Source: Tuctoria greenei (lineage: Eukaryota > Streptophyta > Magnoliopsida > Poales > Poaceae). From it: 64,000 nucleotides of DNA. The notes below the pieces were generated by a model that did no database searches, was not told the origin of the DNA, and saw only the letters and a list, made by a program, of their open reading frames with translations. Shown here one piece after another: positions 21,798 through 33,404 of this stretch (its first letter is position 1; each line of letters opens with the position of its first letter). The stretch covers positions 98,801,353 through 98,865,352 of the forward strand of contig JAYESD010000006.1 in the NCBI GenBank assembly GCA_036927565.1, given 5' to 3'. The position numbers and the translations under genes are program-made.

Positions 21798-23129
21798 GTG
21801 AACAGTTTTATCTCCACACTCCAGGAACTTGGCTCAAGCGACGTGGACATTGGAAGTGACGAAGATGAAGATGATTTCGCAAACTTGTGCTTTATGGCGG
21901 GCAAGTCAAGATCAAGTATGGAGGAGGAAGAACACAACAGCGACAATGAAGAGGTATGTCCTACTTGCAAAGAAACGTGTGATGCTATTTCTCGTGCCAC
22001 TATTATTGTTAAGAAAAAGGACAAAAAGTTTAGGGATAGTGCTACTAAAATTGAATCACTAGAATCTGAAATCAACCGTTTAAAAACTTTGATTCCTAGT
22101 GATGATGCATGTCCCTCATGTGATTTAATATATGAACAATTGTCCTCATTAAGAAGTGCGCACACCTCCACACTTGATAAACTTGAGTTAGAAATTGAAA
22201 AGAACAAAGAGCTTGCTGCACTTAATGATAAAAACTTGAAAGATGCTAGCTGTTCTACAATTGATTTGCATTGTTCTACTTCTGATGATCTTGATAAGAA
22301 ACTACAGGATGTTATGAATGAAATTTCTATATTGAACAATGCTTTACGTTCTCATGAAGTTAAATTTTGTTCCAATTGCAAACTAAAAGGAAAAACTTCA
22401 TGTGAAAATTTCCTTGATCTGTCCAATAAACTTGATGACATGCATAGGACATTAGATCGGTTTTGTAATGGGAATAAGAACCTAAACTTGCTGCTAAATT
22501 CTTCCAAGTCTTGCAATGATAAAATTGGTTTAGGTTTTGATTCTCATGCTCATGCTAAGGCACATCCACCTAAAATTGTAAAGTCATTAGGAAGTGGTTT
22601 GACTCAAACAGTTCCTAAACAAAAAGGAGTGGTTTTCAAATCTGCAGGAGTGTTGTCTCATTCAGTTTCAAATAAAAATATTGCTTGCTCATCTAGACAT
22701 GAACACAAAGTTAAATTTCATTGTACCTACTGTGGTAGATATGGTCATGTCATAGATTTTTGTTATAGACTAGCTAAACAACAGAAAAGGGAAAGAGTGG
22801 TTGCTAGATCTCATAACTTTCATGCAAAATTTGCTGCACATATTGAACCAAATGTACAACCTGCTGTTTTGAGTCAAAAACATTCAAAGTTTACCTCTGG
22901 ACCTTCTGTTTTTGCCTCCGGAGCTACTGATTTTTGTGCTACACAAGTAACACCTTATAGGTCAGTAGTTAAGAATAAAAAATTTCAAACTTTGACTCAT
23001 AAACCTGCTGTTTTGTCTCAGCTTTCGCGTGTTTTTCCTACTGCACATCGCGTGACTCAGTACTGGATTCCTAAATGCCTTTTGACTAACCCCAGTATTG
23101 AGTCATCAACGTATTGTGCTTCTATGTAG
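21798..23129 (+). CDS. gag: gag C-terminal region of copia E, open for 443 codons
   Basis: This acidic and coiled-coil-rich stretch (SDVDIGSDEDEDDFANLC early, heptad-like Leu/Lys/Glu later) lies between capsid and protease. It contains two further Cys clusters (CPTCKETCD and CSNCKLKGKTSC) and a second zinc knuckle near residues 312-325 (CTYCGRYGHVIDFC, the CX2CX4HX4C pattern), which would bind RNA. It ends at TAG 23,127-23,129, just before the protease in the same frame, so in an intact element it would be continuous with protease. The upstream gag is joined only across a frameshift, so the ATG is not a true start. Confidence 0.78.
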   Translation: MNSFISTLQELGSSDVDIGSDEDEDDFANLCFMAGKSRSSMEEEEHNSDNEEVCPTCKETCDAISRATIIVKKKDKKFRDSATKIESLESEINRLKTLIPSDDACPSCDLIYEQLSSLRSAHTSTLDKLELEIEKNKELAALNDKNLKDASCSTIDLHCSTSDDLDKKLQDVMNEISILNNALRSHEVKFCSNCKLKGKTSCENFLDLSNKLDDMHRTLDRFCNGNKNLNLLLNSSKSCNDKIGLGFDSHAHAKAHPPKIVKSLGSGLTQTVPKQKGVVFKSAGVLSHSVSNKNIACSSRHEHKVKFHCTYCGRYGHVIDFCYRLAKQQKRERVVARSHNFHAKFAAHIEPNVQPAVLSQKHSKFTSGPSVFASGATDFCATQVTPYRSVVKNKKFQTLTHKPAVLSQLSRVFPTAHRVTQYWIPKCLLTNPSIESSTYCASM

Positions 23130-23480
23130 GTTACTCGTTTGAGGAAGGAGAACATTTGGATTGTGGATTCAGGTTGCTCACACCACATGACCGGTAACAA
23201 AGATTGGTTCTCCTCCCTCTCTTTTGTGTCATGTGTAGAGAATGTTACTTTTGCCGATAATTCTTCAACTCCTATAATTGCTAAGGGTTTGGTTAAAGTA
23301 AATGATCACTACACTTTGAAGGATGTGGCACTTGTCAAAAATTTGAAATACAACTTGCTTTCTTTTTCACAATTGCTAGATGAAAATCTGGAAATTATTT
23401 TCAATAAAAACTGCTGCAAAGTTGTAAGTTCAAATAGTGAGCTTATTTTAACATGTCCCGGTTGGAAGAGTTTTTAAAGC
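23130..23480 (+). pseudogene. pol: Aspartic protease of copia E
   Basis: ENIWIVDSGCSHHMTGN contains the active-site DSG and is the standard start of copia protease. VALVKNLKYNLLSFSQL, further along, is the conserved end block. The upstream boundary is an in-frame TAG (23,127) and a one-base frame change occurs near 23,455, just before the GAG-pre-integrase region. The enzyme would cleave the gag-pol polyprotein. Confidence 0.88.
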
Positions 23481-24663
23481 TGATTTTGATATGTCTTCCT
23501 CTAAGCATAGATGTCTAGTTGCTAATGATTCAAAGGACCTATATTTTTGGCATCGTAGACTTTGTCACGTAGGCTTTGATCACCTAACGCGTGTTAGTGC
23601 TCTTGATCGCATACGTGGGCTGCCTAAGCTTAAAGGGGATAAAGAAATTGTGTGCTCTTCTTGTAGACATGCTAAGATGGTTGCATGTTCACATACTCCT
23701 CTCACAATGATCATGACAACTGAACCATGTCAACTTTTGCATCTTGACACCGTAGGACCTTCACGGGTTCAATCCTTCGGAGGTAAATGGTATGTACTTG
23801 TGATTGTTGATGATTATTCAAGATACTCTTGGGTTTACTTTATGGCGTCTAAGAATGAAGTTTTTAGTCACTTTAGAAATTTATTTCTTAGATTATCAAT
23901 TGATTACCCAGGATCTTTAAAAGCAATTAGAAGTGATAATGGAACTGAATTTAAAAATCAATCTTTTGATCACTTTTGTGCTGAAAATGGAATAGATCAT
24001 CAATTTTCTTCACCATATGTACCTCAACAAAATGGTGTTGTAGAAAGAAAGAACAAAACCTTAGTTGAGATGGCTAGGACTATGCTTGATGAATATCAAA
24101 CTCCTAGGAAATTTTGGGCTGATGCGTTAGCAACCGCGTGTTATATCTCAAATCGTGTTTTCTTGTGTGCTAAGCTAGGTAAAACACCATATGAGCTCCG
24201 GTTTGAACATAGGCCTAGTGTTACACACTTTCGGGTCTTTGGTTGCAAATGCTTTGTTAAGAAACATGGTAATCTTGATAAATTTGAACCTAGATCCATT
24301 GATGGCATGTTTATTGGTTATCCATCTCATACTAGAGGCTACTGTGTGCTTTTACTTGACATTAACAAAATTGTGGAGACTTATGAAGTGTCTTTTGATA
24401 AAGCTAGCCCAGGTACTAGCTCAAACATTGCAGGTCCAGATCCATATCCGCAGGGGGGGGGCATTTTCGTTGAAGATGAGGAAGAATTGGAGCTGCTGCC
24501 CGAAAATTCAGCAGCTAAAGACTTTGGTTCAGCTCCGTATGTTAATTCTCAACCAACACCGACAACCATCAATGCTGATTCAAATCATCCTCAAGTCGCA
24601 AGCTCATCAATTTGTGATGAACATGAAGAAGAAGAAGCTTGTGAGACATCTGTTCCCCTATGA
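23456..24663 (+). CDS. pol: Integrase of copia E (GAG-pre-integrase zinc region and catalytic core)
   Basis: DLYFWHRRLCHVGFDHL and CSSCRHAKM form the HHCC zinc region. The catalytic D,D,E residues are seen in HLDTVGPS, RSDNGTEF and VVERKNKTL. The core ends with GKTPYELRFEHRPSV and FGCKCFVKKHGNLDKF, which is usual for copia. A TGA at 24,661-24,663 separates it from RT in the same frame. It would insert the cDNA into chromosomes. Confidence 0.92.
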
Positions 24664-26313
24664 TTTTACAAAGATCATCCCCCACAACGGATGATTGGAA
24701 GCTTGCACGAACGAGGCACACAGTCCAGGTTTTGCGATCCATACTCTTATGCTCATTCTGCTTTTGTTGCTTCTTTTGAACCCAAAGATATATCACACGC
24801 ACTCACTAATGAATCTTGGATTATTGCCATGCAAGAAGAGTTAGAAAATTTTGAAAGAAATAATGTTTGGAAACTTGTACCTCCACCTCAAGGTCACACT
24901 TTAATTGGAACTAAATGGTTATTTAAAAATAAACAAAGTGAGGATGGGGTTGTGGTTAGGAATAAGGCTAGGTTGGTTGCTCAAGGTTTCACTCAAGTTG
25001 AAGGTCTAGATGTTGATGAAACTTTTTCTCCTGTTGCTAGATTAGAAGCCATAAGAAGTTTGTTAGCTTTTGCTGCATCTAAAGGTTTTAAGCTATATCA
25101 AATGGATGTTAAAAGTGCTTTTCTTAATGGCTACATAGATGAGGAGGTTTATGTGAAACAACCACCGGGTTTTGAAAATCCAGATTTTCCTAATCATGTT
25201 TATAAACTGTCCAAAGCCTTGTACGGTCTCAAACAAGCCCCTAGACCATGGTATGATAGGTTAAAAACATTCTTACTTGAAAAAGGGTTTACCATGGGCA
25301 AGGTTGATAAAACTCTTTTTGTGCTTAAGCATGGCAATGACTCATTATTCTTTCAAGTGTATGTGGATGATATTGTCTTTGGTTGTGCTTCTCATGATCT
25401 TGTGTCCAAGTTTCCAACTATGATGAGTTCAGAATTTGAGATGAGTATGATGGGAGAACTCACGTACTTTTTGGGGCTGCAAATCAAGCAAACCAAGGAG
25501 GGTAACTTTGTGCATCAAACGAAATATACAAAAGACCTCCTAAGGCGCTTCAACATGGACAAAAGCAAGCCTCTTCGGACACCAATGGGAAGAGCAACAA
25601 CACTTGGACTTGATGAAGATGGTGAACCTATGGATCAAAAAGAATATAGAAGCATGATCGGATCACTTTTGTACCTCTCGGCATCAAGACCGAACATACA
25701 ATTCAGTGTATGTCTTTGTGCACGGTTTCAAGCTTCCCCACGTGCTTCACATCGTCAAGCCGTCAAAAGGATTCTCAGGTACTTACATGGAACTCAAGAA
25801 TTTGGAATTTTTCTTCCTTCTTCCTCAACTTTTACTTTGAAAGCTTTTTCGGATGCTGGTTTTGGGGGTTGTAGGATTGATAGGAAAAGTACTTCCGGTG
25901 CTTGTCATTTTCTTGGTAATTCTCTTGTTGCTTGGTCCTCTAGTAAACAAAATTCAGTTGCACAATCCACAGCCGAATCTGAATATGTAGATGCTGCTAG
26001 TGCTTACTCACAAATTCTTTGGATTGTTCAAACACTTAAGGACTATGGGGTTGATCTAGATAGTGTTCCACTGTTCTGTGATAACACTAGTGCCATTTGC
26101 ATTGCTAAAAACCCCGTGCAACATTCTAGAACTAAGCACATTGACATTAGGTATCACTTTATCTGAGATAATGTTGAAAAAGGAAGCATTGTGCTTCACC
26201 ATGTAGATACCGAACAACAATTGGCTGACATTTTTACAAAACCTTTGGATTTCACTCGTTTTTGTTACATTCGTAGTGAAATAGGGCTTATGCATCCTCA
26301 TGGCTTAAATTGA
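24664..26313 (+). pseudogene. pol: Reverse transcriptase and RNase H of copia E
   Basis: RT begins around SWIIAMQEELENFERNNVW and includes KARLVAQGFTQVEG, QMDVKSAFLNGYIDEEVYV, and the catalytic YVDDIVFG. RNase H includes AFSDAGFGGCRIDRKS, STAESEYVDAASA and DNTSAICIAKNPVQHSRTKHI. A TGA at 26,164-26,166 lies in the conserved RYHFI.. end; the frame continues afterwards through QQLADIFTKPLD to a TGA at 26,311. That position suits a C-to-T change. This is the best preserved gene in the window. Confidence 0.93.
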
Positions 26314-27321
26314 GGGGGAGTTTTGAAACTTGGGAAGTCTATGTGTGAATCTGGAATTAAAATAATATGAGCATAGTATTTCATACATATATGACTTTGT
26401 GATTCCTTTTACATGCTGAAAGTTCTTACTACATTACTCGTGTTATACATTTTGTGGTTTCTGTCATGTCTAGTAATTGGAATAATTACTTACACTAAAA
26501 CTGGTCATGGTCGAACTTTCTTGCTGTTCTGAACTTGTTACATGTTCACAAGTTCTTTTAATCATTAAGAATTAATCAAGTAATCAACTCACATGTTGAG
26601 TTTTTATGAACAAATATAAATTGAGAAAAGATCAAGAGAATATGCATGCATCGCACTTCTTCTTTTGAGATAGCTTATCATTGCACTTAGATATGAACTT
26701 GGAAGAAGTTGTGTATGACTAAAACCATGTCCTTAAGCTTCTGATTGTCAAATGACATAGGCTTGGCTTGGTTGGTTAGAATAAGGCAGATGCACATATA
26801 ATCTCTTGCAAATATCATATGATCTAAATTTATGCTTTGAAAAATAATAAAATGCAGCAACTAGTTTCATGATTTCAGGTTTTGAAATAGTTAAGTTTGT
26901 GAGATCATGACTTACTTAAATTGAAAATTACATTTGATCTCTAGCATGGCTTACACTACTTTATGTATTTCATTGATGTGATAATGTAAGGTACTTGATA
27001 GTATGACTTGGATGAGCTTTGTTTATATGTATATGTTATAATATGCTCATAACAACTAAAGGGGGAGAGATAATTTGTTTATATGCTCATGACTTGCTGA
27101 ATACATTGTGAACGAGGGAGAGATAAGCATGAAGAGAAAGGGAATATGTGCATAAGGAGAGATAATAAAGTGGGAGGGATAATATGGGATAATTTTTGGA
27201 TTTTCTTCTCATTTTACTTTTGATTTACAAAGGGGGAGAAATTGCCTTCAAAACTTTTATGTGAATAAGCCATAGTTCGGATTTTAAATGGTGTTGCCAA
27301 TGCATTCATCAAGGGGGAGAT
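26314..27321 (+). other. Non-coding region and polypurine tracts of copia E
   Basis: This 1-kb stretch between pol and the 3' LTR has no coding potential. GGGGGAG boxes occur at about 26,313-26,320, 27,058-27,071, 27,228-27,240 and 27,311-27,321. The last directly precedes the LTR and would prime plus-strand synthesis. Several such boxes after pol are a feature I associate with Sireviruses. Confidence 0.8.
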
Positions 27322-29037
27322 TGTAAGACCTATGTGTGCTGAATACATTGTCTTGTAGTGAATACACTTGCTTTGACGATAAAAGTTTTGAATATCACCA
27401 AAACACCTTTTTATTAAGGTCCGACTAGTTTTGGTTAGCTCCGGTGAGTTTTGTCTTTAGCTCCGACATGTTTTTGATAGCTCCGGCGTGTTTTTGCTAA
27501 GCTCCGAGTTGATTTTTCTAGATCCGGCTTTTGGGTTTACTAGTTCCGACTAGTTCTGGTAAATTCCGGCGCAAGGTTATACTAGCTTTTGTTAGCTCCG
27601 GCTCAAGGTCCGGGTTGCTCTGGCAAGGTCCGGAACTTGACCGCAGTGCTTCTGCTTTTCATTTGCAATGTTTCGTACTTGCTTTACATCTCTGGAAAGA
27701 TTGCTTAGTATTCATTTGCTAAGTCTTTGGTGCTTCTTTGGTTGACAAGGATGATAGCGTGTTACTGTGGTTTTGCAACATGCTTATGTGAGGTTCTCAC
27801 GTAAGGTGTTGTGTTTGGAACTAACTTGAGTCAAGTCGAGGACTTGGGCTCGTATGGATTGGTTGTTTATTCATGTGCAGGTGTTGCTTGAGTTCAAGAC
27901 ATGGCTGGTGACGGGATCCATTGGACTAGTCTCAGGGAGGAGATGAGGTTCCAACAACCAAATTCAGGAGGAATTGTGGTTGAGCTGATCAGGAGGTTGC
28001 GCAGCATGATTGAATCAAGAACAATACATGTGAAGGTATCGTGGACATCATTGGAAGATGTTTGCACTTATGCAAGGAGTTCATGGACGTGGCTACATGG
28101 TTTCGAGATGTGATGAAGAGATGTGTACGTAAAGAGTTGGTCGGAAAGGTCCAACCGACTAGGTTATGGACTCAGGCTGCGGCTGAGTTGGGTTTGACTC
28201 AAATATGGAAAGATTTGAGTTGGTTATGATAGGATTTCGTGTGGTTCACGAATTTTAGTTGTTTAGGAATGTGGGATACATTCCTAAGGTGTTTGGAAGT
28301 CTTAAGATTGCTTCTATCTGCGTATAGAAGAATCCTAAGCAGTTATAGAAAGTTACGATTCGTGAACAGAGTAGGATTAGGTTCCTGATTTGAGTTGAGT
28401 TAGCTTTCGAGCTGGTTATATAAGCAAGGGAGCCCAGAGCTCGTGGTGCGCGACTTTGGGGCTGTTCCTATTGTGTTCTATTGAATAAAATTCGTAGTTT
28501 GAAGGAACTTTTGTTCCTTGTTCCTCCGTCTTGTTCCAGACAAGTTTTACTCGTCAAGTTTCTGGACAGCACTACCTTTCGTCGGTGGTTTTATCATAAC
28601 TCGAGTTTTACAGATCCAATTGACGTGATTATTTTTGGGTTGTCTTCAGAACTTGATTATCTATCATCTGTCAAAATTTCACGGTCATTAGATTTGTGGT
28701 CTATGATCTACACGAGTTTCTTTGCAGCGTTACAAAACTGTTTTTCTCGAGTAGGGCAGACTGACCTTTGTTTGATCTTTCGATCATAACTTGAGTTTTT
28801 CTCGACGGATTTGAGTGATTCTTGTTGTGTTGTCTTTGTGAATTGATTCTCTTTAATATATATCACTTTTGTCATGGTGAAACACGTTTAGATTAGTCTC
28901 ACACATGATTTCTTTAACATATCGTTTTTCTGCCGAAGTGGTTGGGGTTTAATTGTTTCCGCTGTGTAAGATTTTTAAATCTACCATTCACCCCCCCCCC
29001 CCATCTGGTAGCTTTTCACGTGCTCTTCGATCCTAAA
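27322..29037 (+). repeat. 3' LTR of copia E
   Basis: It begins TGTAAGACCTATGTGTGC and ends CGATCCTAAA, where the 5' copy ends TTCA, so the terminal CA is mutated. Length is 1,716 bp. The end is placed by the following GCTTT, which pairs with GATTT before the element, and by the resumption of A's antisense gene. A TATA-like GGTTATATAAGC is at about 28,415. Confidence 0.9.
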
Positions 29038-29042
29038 GCTTT

Positions 29043-31680
29043 CAACAGCGAGATGGATCACAACCAGATTGAAGCTGGTTTTTGGACTAACTTGAATGAT
29101 GAGGCTTTGAAGCTTCATCTCCAAAAGATTCAACACGGAGCTATCACCATGGACGCCCTGACTCCACCAGCGGACTTCCTCCCTCTGAACATGGTTCCTG
29201 AGTTCAGAAGGGAGCTCCAAAAGAGGATGCCAAAGTTGGACGACCTCGGCTTGGTGGAGAAGCGTGGGACCTCTAGAGTTGCAATTCCTGGAGCTTCGAA
29301 AAGGAGGGTTCCCACTGCTCCAAGCCAGAGGGTTGATGATGCCAACAAGGGCAAGGGCAAGGGCAAGGAGCCAACTGAATCTTCTAACCGCATGAGGAAG
29401 ATGAGAAATGCTGATGGGAGCTCTGTTAGGTCGGCTCCATCTCCAGCTACATCTTCACCCCGACCAAGCTGAGCTTCGACGGCCAAACCTTCTTCGTAGC
29501 TGGTGTCCACGATGGGTGCTAGCTTCAGCGAATTGACCCCGACCCCAGTGCCGGCTACGAGCTCCTGGTCCGGGGGTCCTTCCCAGCTGAGGGAGGTCCC
29601 GACTCAGGTGACTCCAACTCTTGAGGCAAGCTCCCGACCTGGGTCCGGAGTTTCTGCCTCACCAGGTCCAGTGGGCTTTGACTCCGGGCCACAGAAGAAG
29701 AAGTTATGCAGTGACTGGAGCAGAAGCTTCCCAAGGTAAGCATCGTCTCCTCACCTTGAGTTGCTATTTTTATCTGTATCATGTTTTGAATTTTTTATCC
29801 ATTGTTTCTAGGGTGTCCAAGAAGAAAACTGAAGCTTTGGCCCCTACTGCAGCAACTGAGGCTGTGCAAGCTGAGGCTCTTGCTTTGACCCCTGCCCCCC
29901 CAAGTGGTGGCCGAAGATATGACAACTCCGGTGCTAGTGGTTGTGGAACTGGATCTAGTGATGATGCCAGAAGCTCCCGTGGTAGCGCCGGACCACGGGG
30001 GAGAAGCTCGTGAAGAAGCATCGGCTGTTTCTGAGTTGGCGGCTAAGGTTCCGGCATCGAAGTCGGACATGGCGGAAGTTCTGCCATCTGAGCCGGAAGT
30101 AACTGAAGCTCCGACATCTGAGCCAGAGGTAGCTGAAGTTCCGGTGTCTGAGCCGGAAGTGGTTGACTTTCTGGCATCTAAGCCAGAGGTGGCGGAAGCT
30201 TCGGACGAAGCTACAGTGCGAGCCCCGGAGGTGATTACCCCGGAGGTGTCCATGTCCGAGCTGGAGCACCCAGAGGAGGCAACTATGGGTCCTCCACCCA
30301 ACGAGCTAGCTGTTAAAGATTCGACTTAAGGACCCTCTACCTCGGTGCCAAATGTCGAAGTTCCAGCTGCAGGACCTTCCTCAGCCGGGATAGATGTAGA
30401 AGAGCTCCCGAGAAGCAGCCCTAGCAAAGTGGAGCAGCAGGGAACCACTCCAGTGCAGTGGGACCCAATATTTGTTTTTGAAGACCCATTGGAGCCTGCG
30501 GAGGCACTTCAGGCAGGACCGGAGCTAATTCCCATGGCGTTGTCTATTGACAACGTCTGCTCAAGTCTCTGACAAGTCCAACTCGCCTTCGATTATGAGA
30601 GCAAGATTCTCGAAGAAGAGCGCCACACCTTAAGGTGTTGGCGCAACAGGCTTCATTTCGAGACAAAGCTAACACAATTGAGGCTGGCAGACCAGTGAGA
30701 ATGGGTGGATAAAGAGAAGGCCCGGCTGGCGCGGTATGACCGCATTTTGAATGAAAAGGAGCCCATGATCAAGACCCTCGACGAGAGAACCCGGGAGGTG
30801 TTCGAGCAGGCCAAGGAGGCCAATGAGGCAGCTGACAACCGCTCGGACAACCTCGATGAGCTAAATGAGGAACTCCTCAAGCGTCAGGAAGCTCTCGACA
30901 AGAAGGAGGAAAAGCTCCTGGAAAAGGAGGAAGACCTCATAAAGATGGAGGAGGAGCTCGCCCAGAGGCTGCTACTAGAGGAGCAGAGTTTGGCTGATCG
31001 TGCCAAGCAGTTTGAACAACATTGCACTCAAGAGAAAGAGAGGATTTGGCAGATGGGACAAGAAGTCTCCAAGAGAGAGAATGATGTCTCCGCTCAGGAG
31101 AAAAGAGTGAAAGGCAGAGAGAAGGACCTGGCGGACCGCCGGAACCGCATCCACCTCCTAGAGATGGAGCTTGCTGATCGAGAAAAACATGTTGCTGAAA
31201 GGATCCAGCAGCATGCTAAGGAGGTCGAGCGCCTCGCCCGGGAGGGTTCGGAGCTTGCAACCGCTAGAAGGTCACTGGAGGAACTAAGGAGCTCGGGGAC
31301 AACTGAGTCCTAGCAAGTTTGGGACTTTCTGGGGCATGCTAACGAAGCTTTGGTGTCGCTTGGCTTCAGTCCGGAACGTCCGGTTGACCCGGAGTCGGAG
31401 CTGGAAAGGCACTGGTGGCGTTAAGCTCTGTCGGCAACAAGTTGGATGCAATGGGTGACATCATCGTCGACCAACTTGAGATGGAAGGGAAGTCTCTGGT
31501 CAAAAGCTTTGCCAAATATGTGCTGAAATGTTTCAAAAGCTGGGACCCCCAACTATCTTTATCTCCGGTGATCGAAGGACTCGTTGTCGAAGAGGAAGAT
31601 GTCGTCAGGACCAGTGTGGAAGAAGCTGCCAAAAAAAGTTGCCTCGTTTTTCCATAGGACCTCCATTAGCTAGGTCTTTT
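29043..31680 (+). pseudogene. Antisense gene of A, 3' part: linker, intron, coiled coil
   Basis: It continues the gene from 19,077. The first block has EALKLHLQKIQHGA and NMVPEFRRELQKRMP. TGA at 29,470-29,472 and a TAG near 29,498 interrupt a Ser/Pro-rich stretch that reaches the intron at 29,736. Exon 2 starts VSKKKTEAL and holds degenerate repeats of a SEPEV-type unit (30,060-30,200). A coiled coil of about 200 residues follows (30,705-31,313: EALDKKEEKLLEKEEDLIKM, ERIQQHAKEVERLA), then a conserved tail (GNKLDAMGDIIVDQLEMEG) that ends near 31,660 after frameshifts. It runs antisense to A's gag-pol. Function of the protein is unknown to me. Confidence 0.75.
29736..29811 (+). other. Intron in antisense gene of A
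   Basis: GTAAGC...TTTCTAG, 76 bp, T-rich toward the 3' end. The frame before it runs into TAA within the intron. Splicing gives an AG|G arginine codon followed by V-S-K-K-K, the same place and phase as in D (2,881-2,957). Confidence 0.78.
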
Positions 31681-31929
31681 TTTCTCCTGCCTTCACTTGT
31701 AATTCCCCGACTTTGAAACAATGAAATCCAATCTATTTAACGAATGGATTCCATTTTGTATATGCCTTCAATGCATTGCCCTTTATATAGTTGGCCCCCT
31801 GGTAGACGTACACAATTTGATTGCGAACATGTACCAAAAGGTTTTGACAATGTTTTGATGACTTCACTTCTCGCTCTTAGCCAAAACGATAGCTCCGAGT
31901 TCCAAAGTTTACCTCCGACATCTCCAGGG
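31681..31929. other. 3' flank of A's antisense gene
   Basis: It is AT-rich and carries a block like those after the D and G genes (TTTGAAACAATGAAATCC near 31,715). No coding sequence is seen. Confidence 0.5.
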
Positions 31930-32700
31930 ACCTTTTGTTACATCGACGGCGGGCCCCCTGGGAGTTGTCGGAGCTTGGTAGGTCCAACGACACCCACTAT
32001 CAATGCTTAGAATGTCGACGGCGGGCCCCCTAGGGGTTGTCGGAGCTTGGTAGGTCTGATAGCGCCCACTGCCAACACTTAGAAACGTTGACCCCTTGGA
32101 AGTTGTCGGGGCTTGGTAGGTCCGACGGCACCCACTATCAATGCTTAGAACGTCGACGGCAGGCCCCCTGGGGGTTGTCAGAGCTTGGTAGGTCCAACGG
32201 CGCCCACTATCAACGCTTAGAATGTCGACGGCGGGCCCCCTAGTGTGTTGAAGCTTGGTAGGTCCGACAGCGCCCACTGCCAACGCATAGAAACGTCAAC
32301 GGCGGGCCCCTTGGGAGTTATCAGAGCTTTGTAGTTCCGACGGCGCCCACTGTCAATGATTAGAACATAGACAGCGGGCACCTTGGGGGTTGTCAGAGCT
32401 TGGTAGGTCTGACGGCACCCACTGCCAACGCTTAGAAACGTTGACGGTGGGCCCCCTGATGGTTGTAGGAGCTTTGTAGCTTTGTCGGCACCCACTGTCA
32501 ATGCATAGAACGTCGACGGCGGGCACCCTTGGGTGTGATTTTTCCACCATCTTCGTTTAGTTCACCGTTACTTTTTCACGATGATAGCGGGCTCCCTGGG
32601 AGCTGTCGAAGATTCCTATATTCGATGGCACCCACTGTTAACGTATGAAACGTTGACGGCGGGCCCCCTGGGGGTTGTCGGAGCTTAGCAGTTCTGACAT
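31930..32700. repeat. 72-bp tandem repeat array of A (about 10 copies plus degenerate ones)
   Basis: The block around GTTGTCGGAGCTTGGTAGGT repeats at about 31,964, 32,036, 32,102, 32,174, 32,247, 32,317, 32,389, 32,462 and 32,533, with a shorter 66-bp unit at the third. Diverged copies continue to about 32,700. Minus-strand frames give a 24-residue repeating peptide because 72 is divisible by three. I take this as a by-product of the period, because copies also have 66, 70 and 73 bp. Confidence 0.9.
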
Positions 32701-33404
32701 CGTCCACCATTGCCATGTGTTTTTCATTTTTCCTGCGCAATAAAGACAAGAAAAGTACTAAAAGGCACCCTCTTGTCTATAATTTGTTTGTGACTTATTG
32801 TTCTTATTTGAATTCCAGATCTATAGGGATTCAAACATGATAACTAGTATATTGATGCAATCTGTTCAGATCTGAATGCCTTTCGGACCCGCCCTACTGG
32901 GACCTACCAGGATATGGGTAGAGTGGCATACTTATGGTGACTGAGCAGTCTAAGTCAATAGCGCACTCCGTACCCATCATTGGCTTTGGTTTTCAAGCGA
33001 GTAGACTATCTAGCAATGCTAAGATCCGAATGAAGATTACCAATATAACTTATAAATCATGTGAATCATCCTGGAACAAATTTCAAAAAGAAATGCACAA
33101 CTTTGTTATAGACAAGAAGGAAAAGATATAAAAGTAAGGAGCATGTACAAAATTAATGCATGTGGCATCTGCTTTCACACAAAAACGTGTTTCATTATAG
33201 GTCTGAATTACAGGGGAGACAAGGACACACTTAGAGTACGGAACCAAGCTAAGTGTTCTATTCATCTTGTTCTAACCCAGGGTAGGTAAGCTACACTCAA
33301 AGTACAATGACCAAGTTAAGTGTGCTTTTTTGTCTAAGACCTACCCGATTCTGTCCATGGACTCTATAATTTACATTATGTGTAAGTACAGACTCACCTC
33401 CATG
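32701..33404 (-). other. Spacer of A between tandem repeats and integrase end
   Basis: It is homologous to 41,646-42,141 in D and 58,345-59,026 in G. At about 33,220-33,325 it holds two copies of a hairpin-forming block (CACACTTA... and ...TAAGTGTG). No protein is encoded. Confidence 0.65.

Larger units (their letters stand above)
19078..29037 (+). mobile_element. Copia element E, Sirevirus-type, nearly complete
   Basis: E has two LTRs in the same orientation, a Met-tRNA-type primer site after the 5' LTR, gag, protease, integrase, RT and RNase H in copia order, and a purine tract before the 3' LTR. The flanks GATTT and GCTTT form a 5-bp TSD with one difference, in the antisense gene of A. 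Total length is about 10 kb. The size, long gag-derived region with coiled-coil character, long non-coding stretch after pol and several GGGGGAG boxes point to the Sirevirus lineage. A few stops and frameshifts interrupt the coding region. Confidence 0.93.

Noticed and set aside
31909..32550. Minus-strand frames coding a 24-residue repeated peptide
   Set aside because: The period follows from the 72-bp unit. Units of 66, 70 and 73 bp break the frame, and the D and G arrays are not open in the same way.
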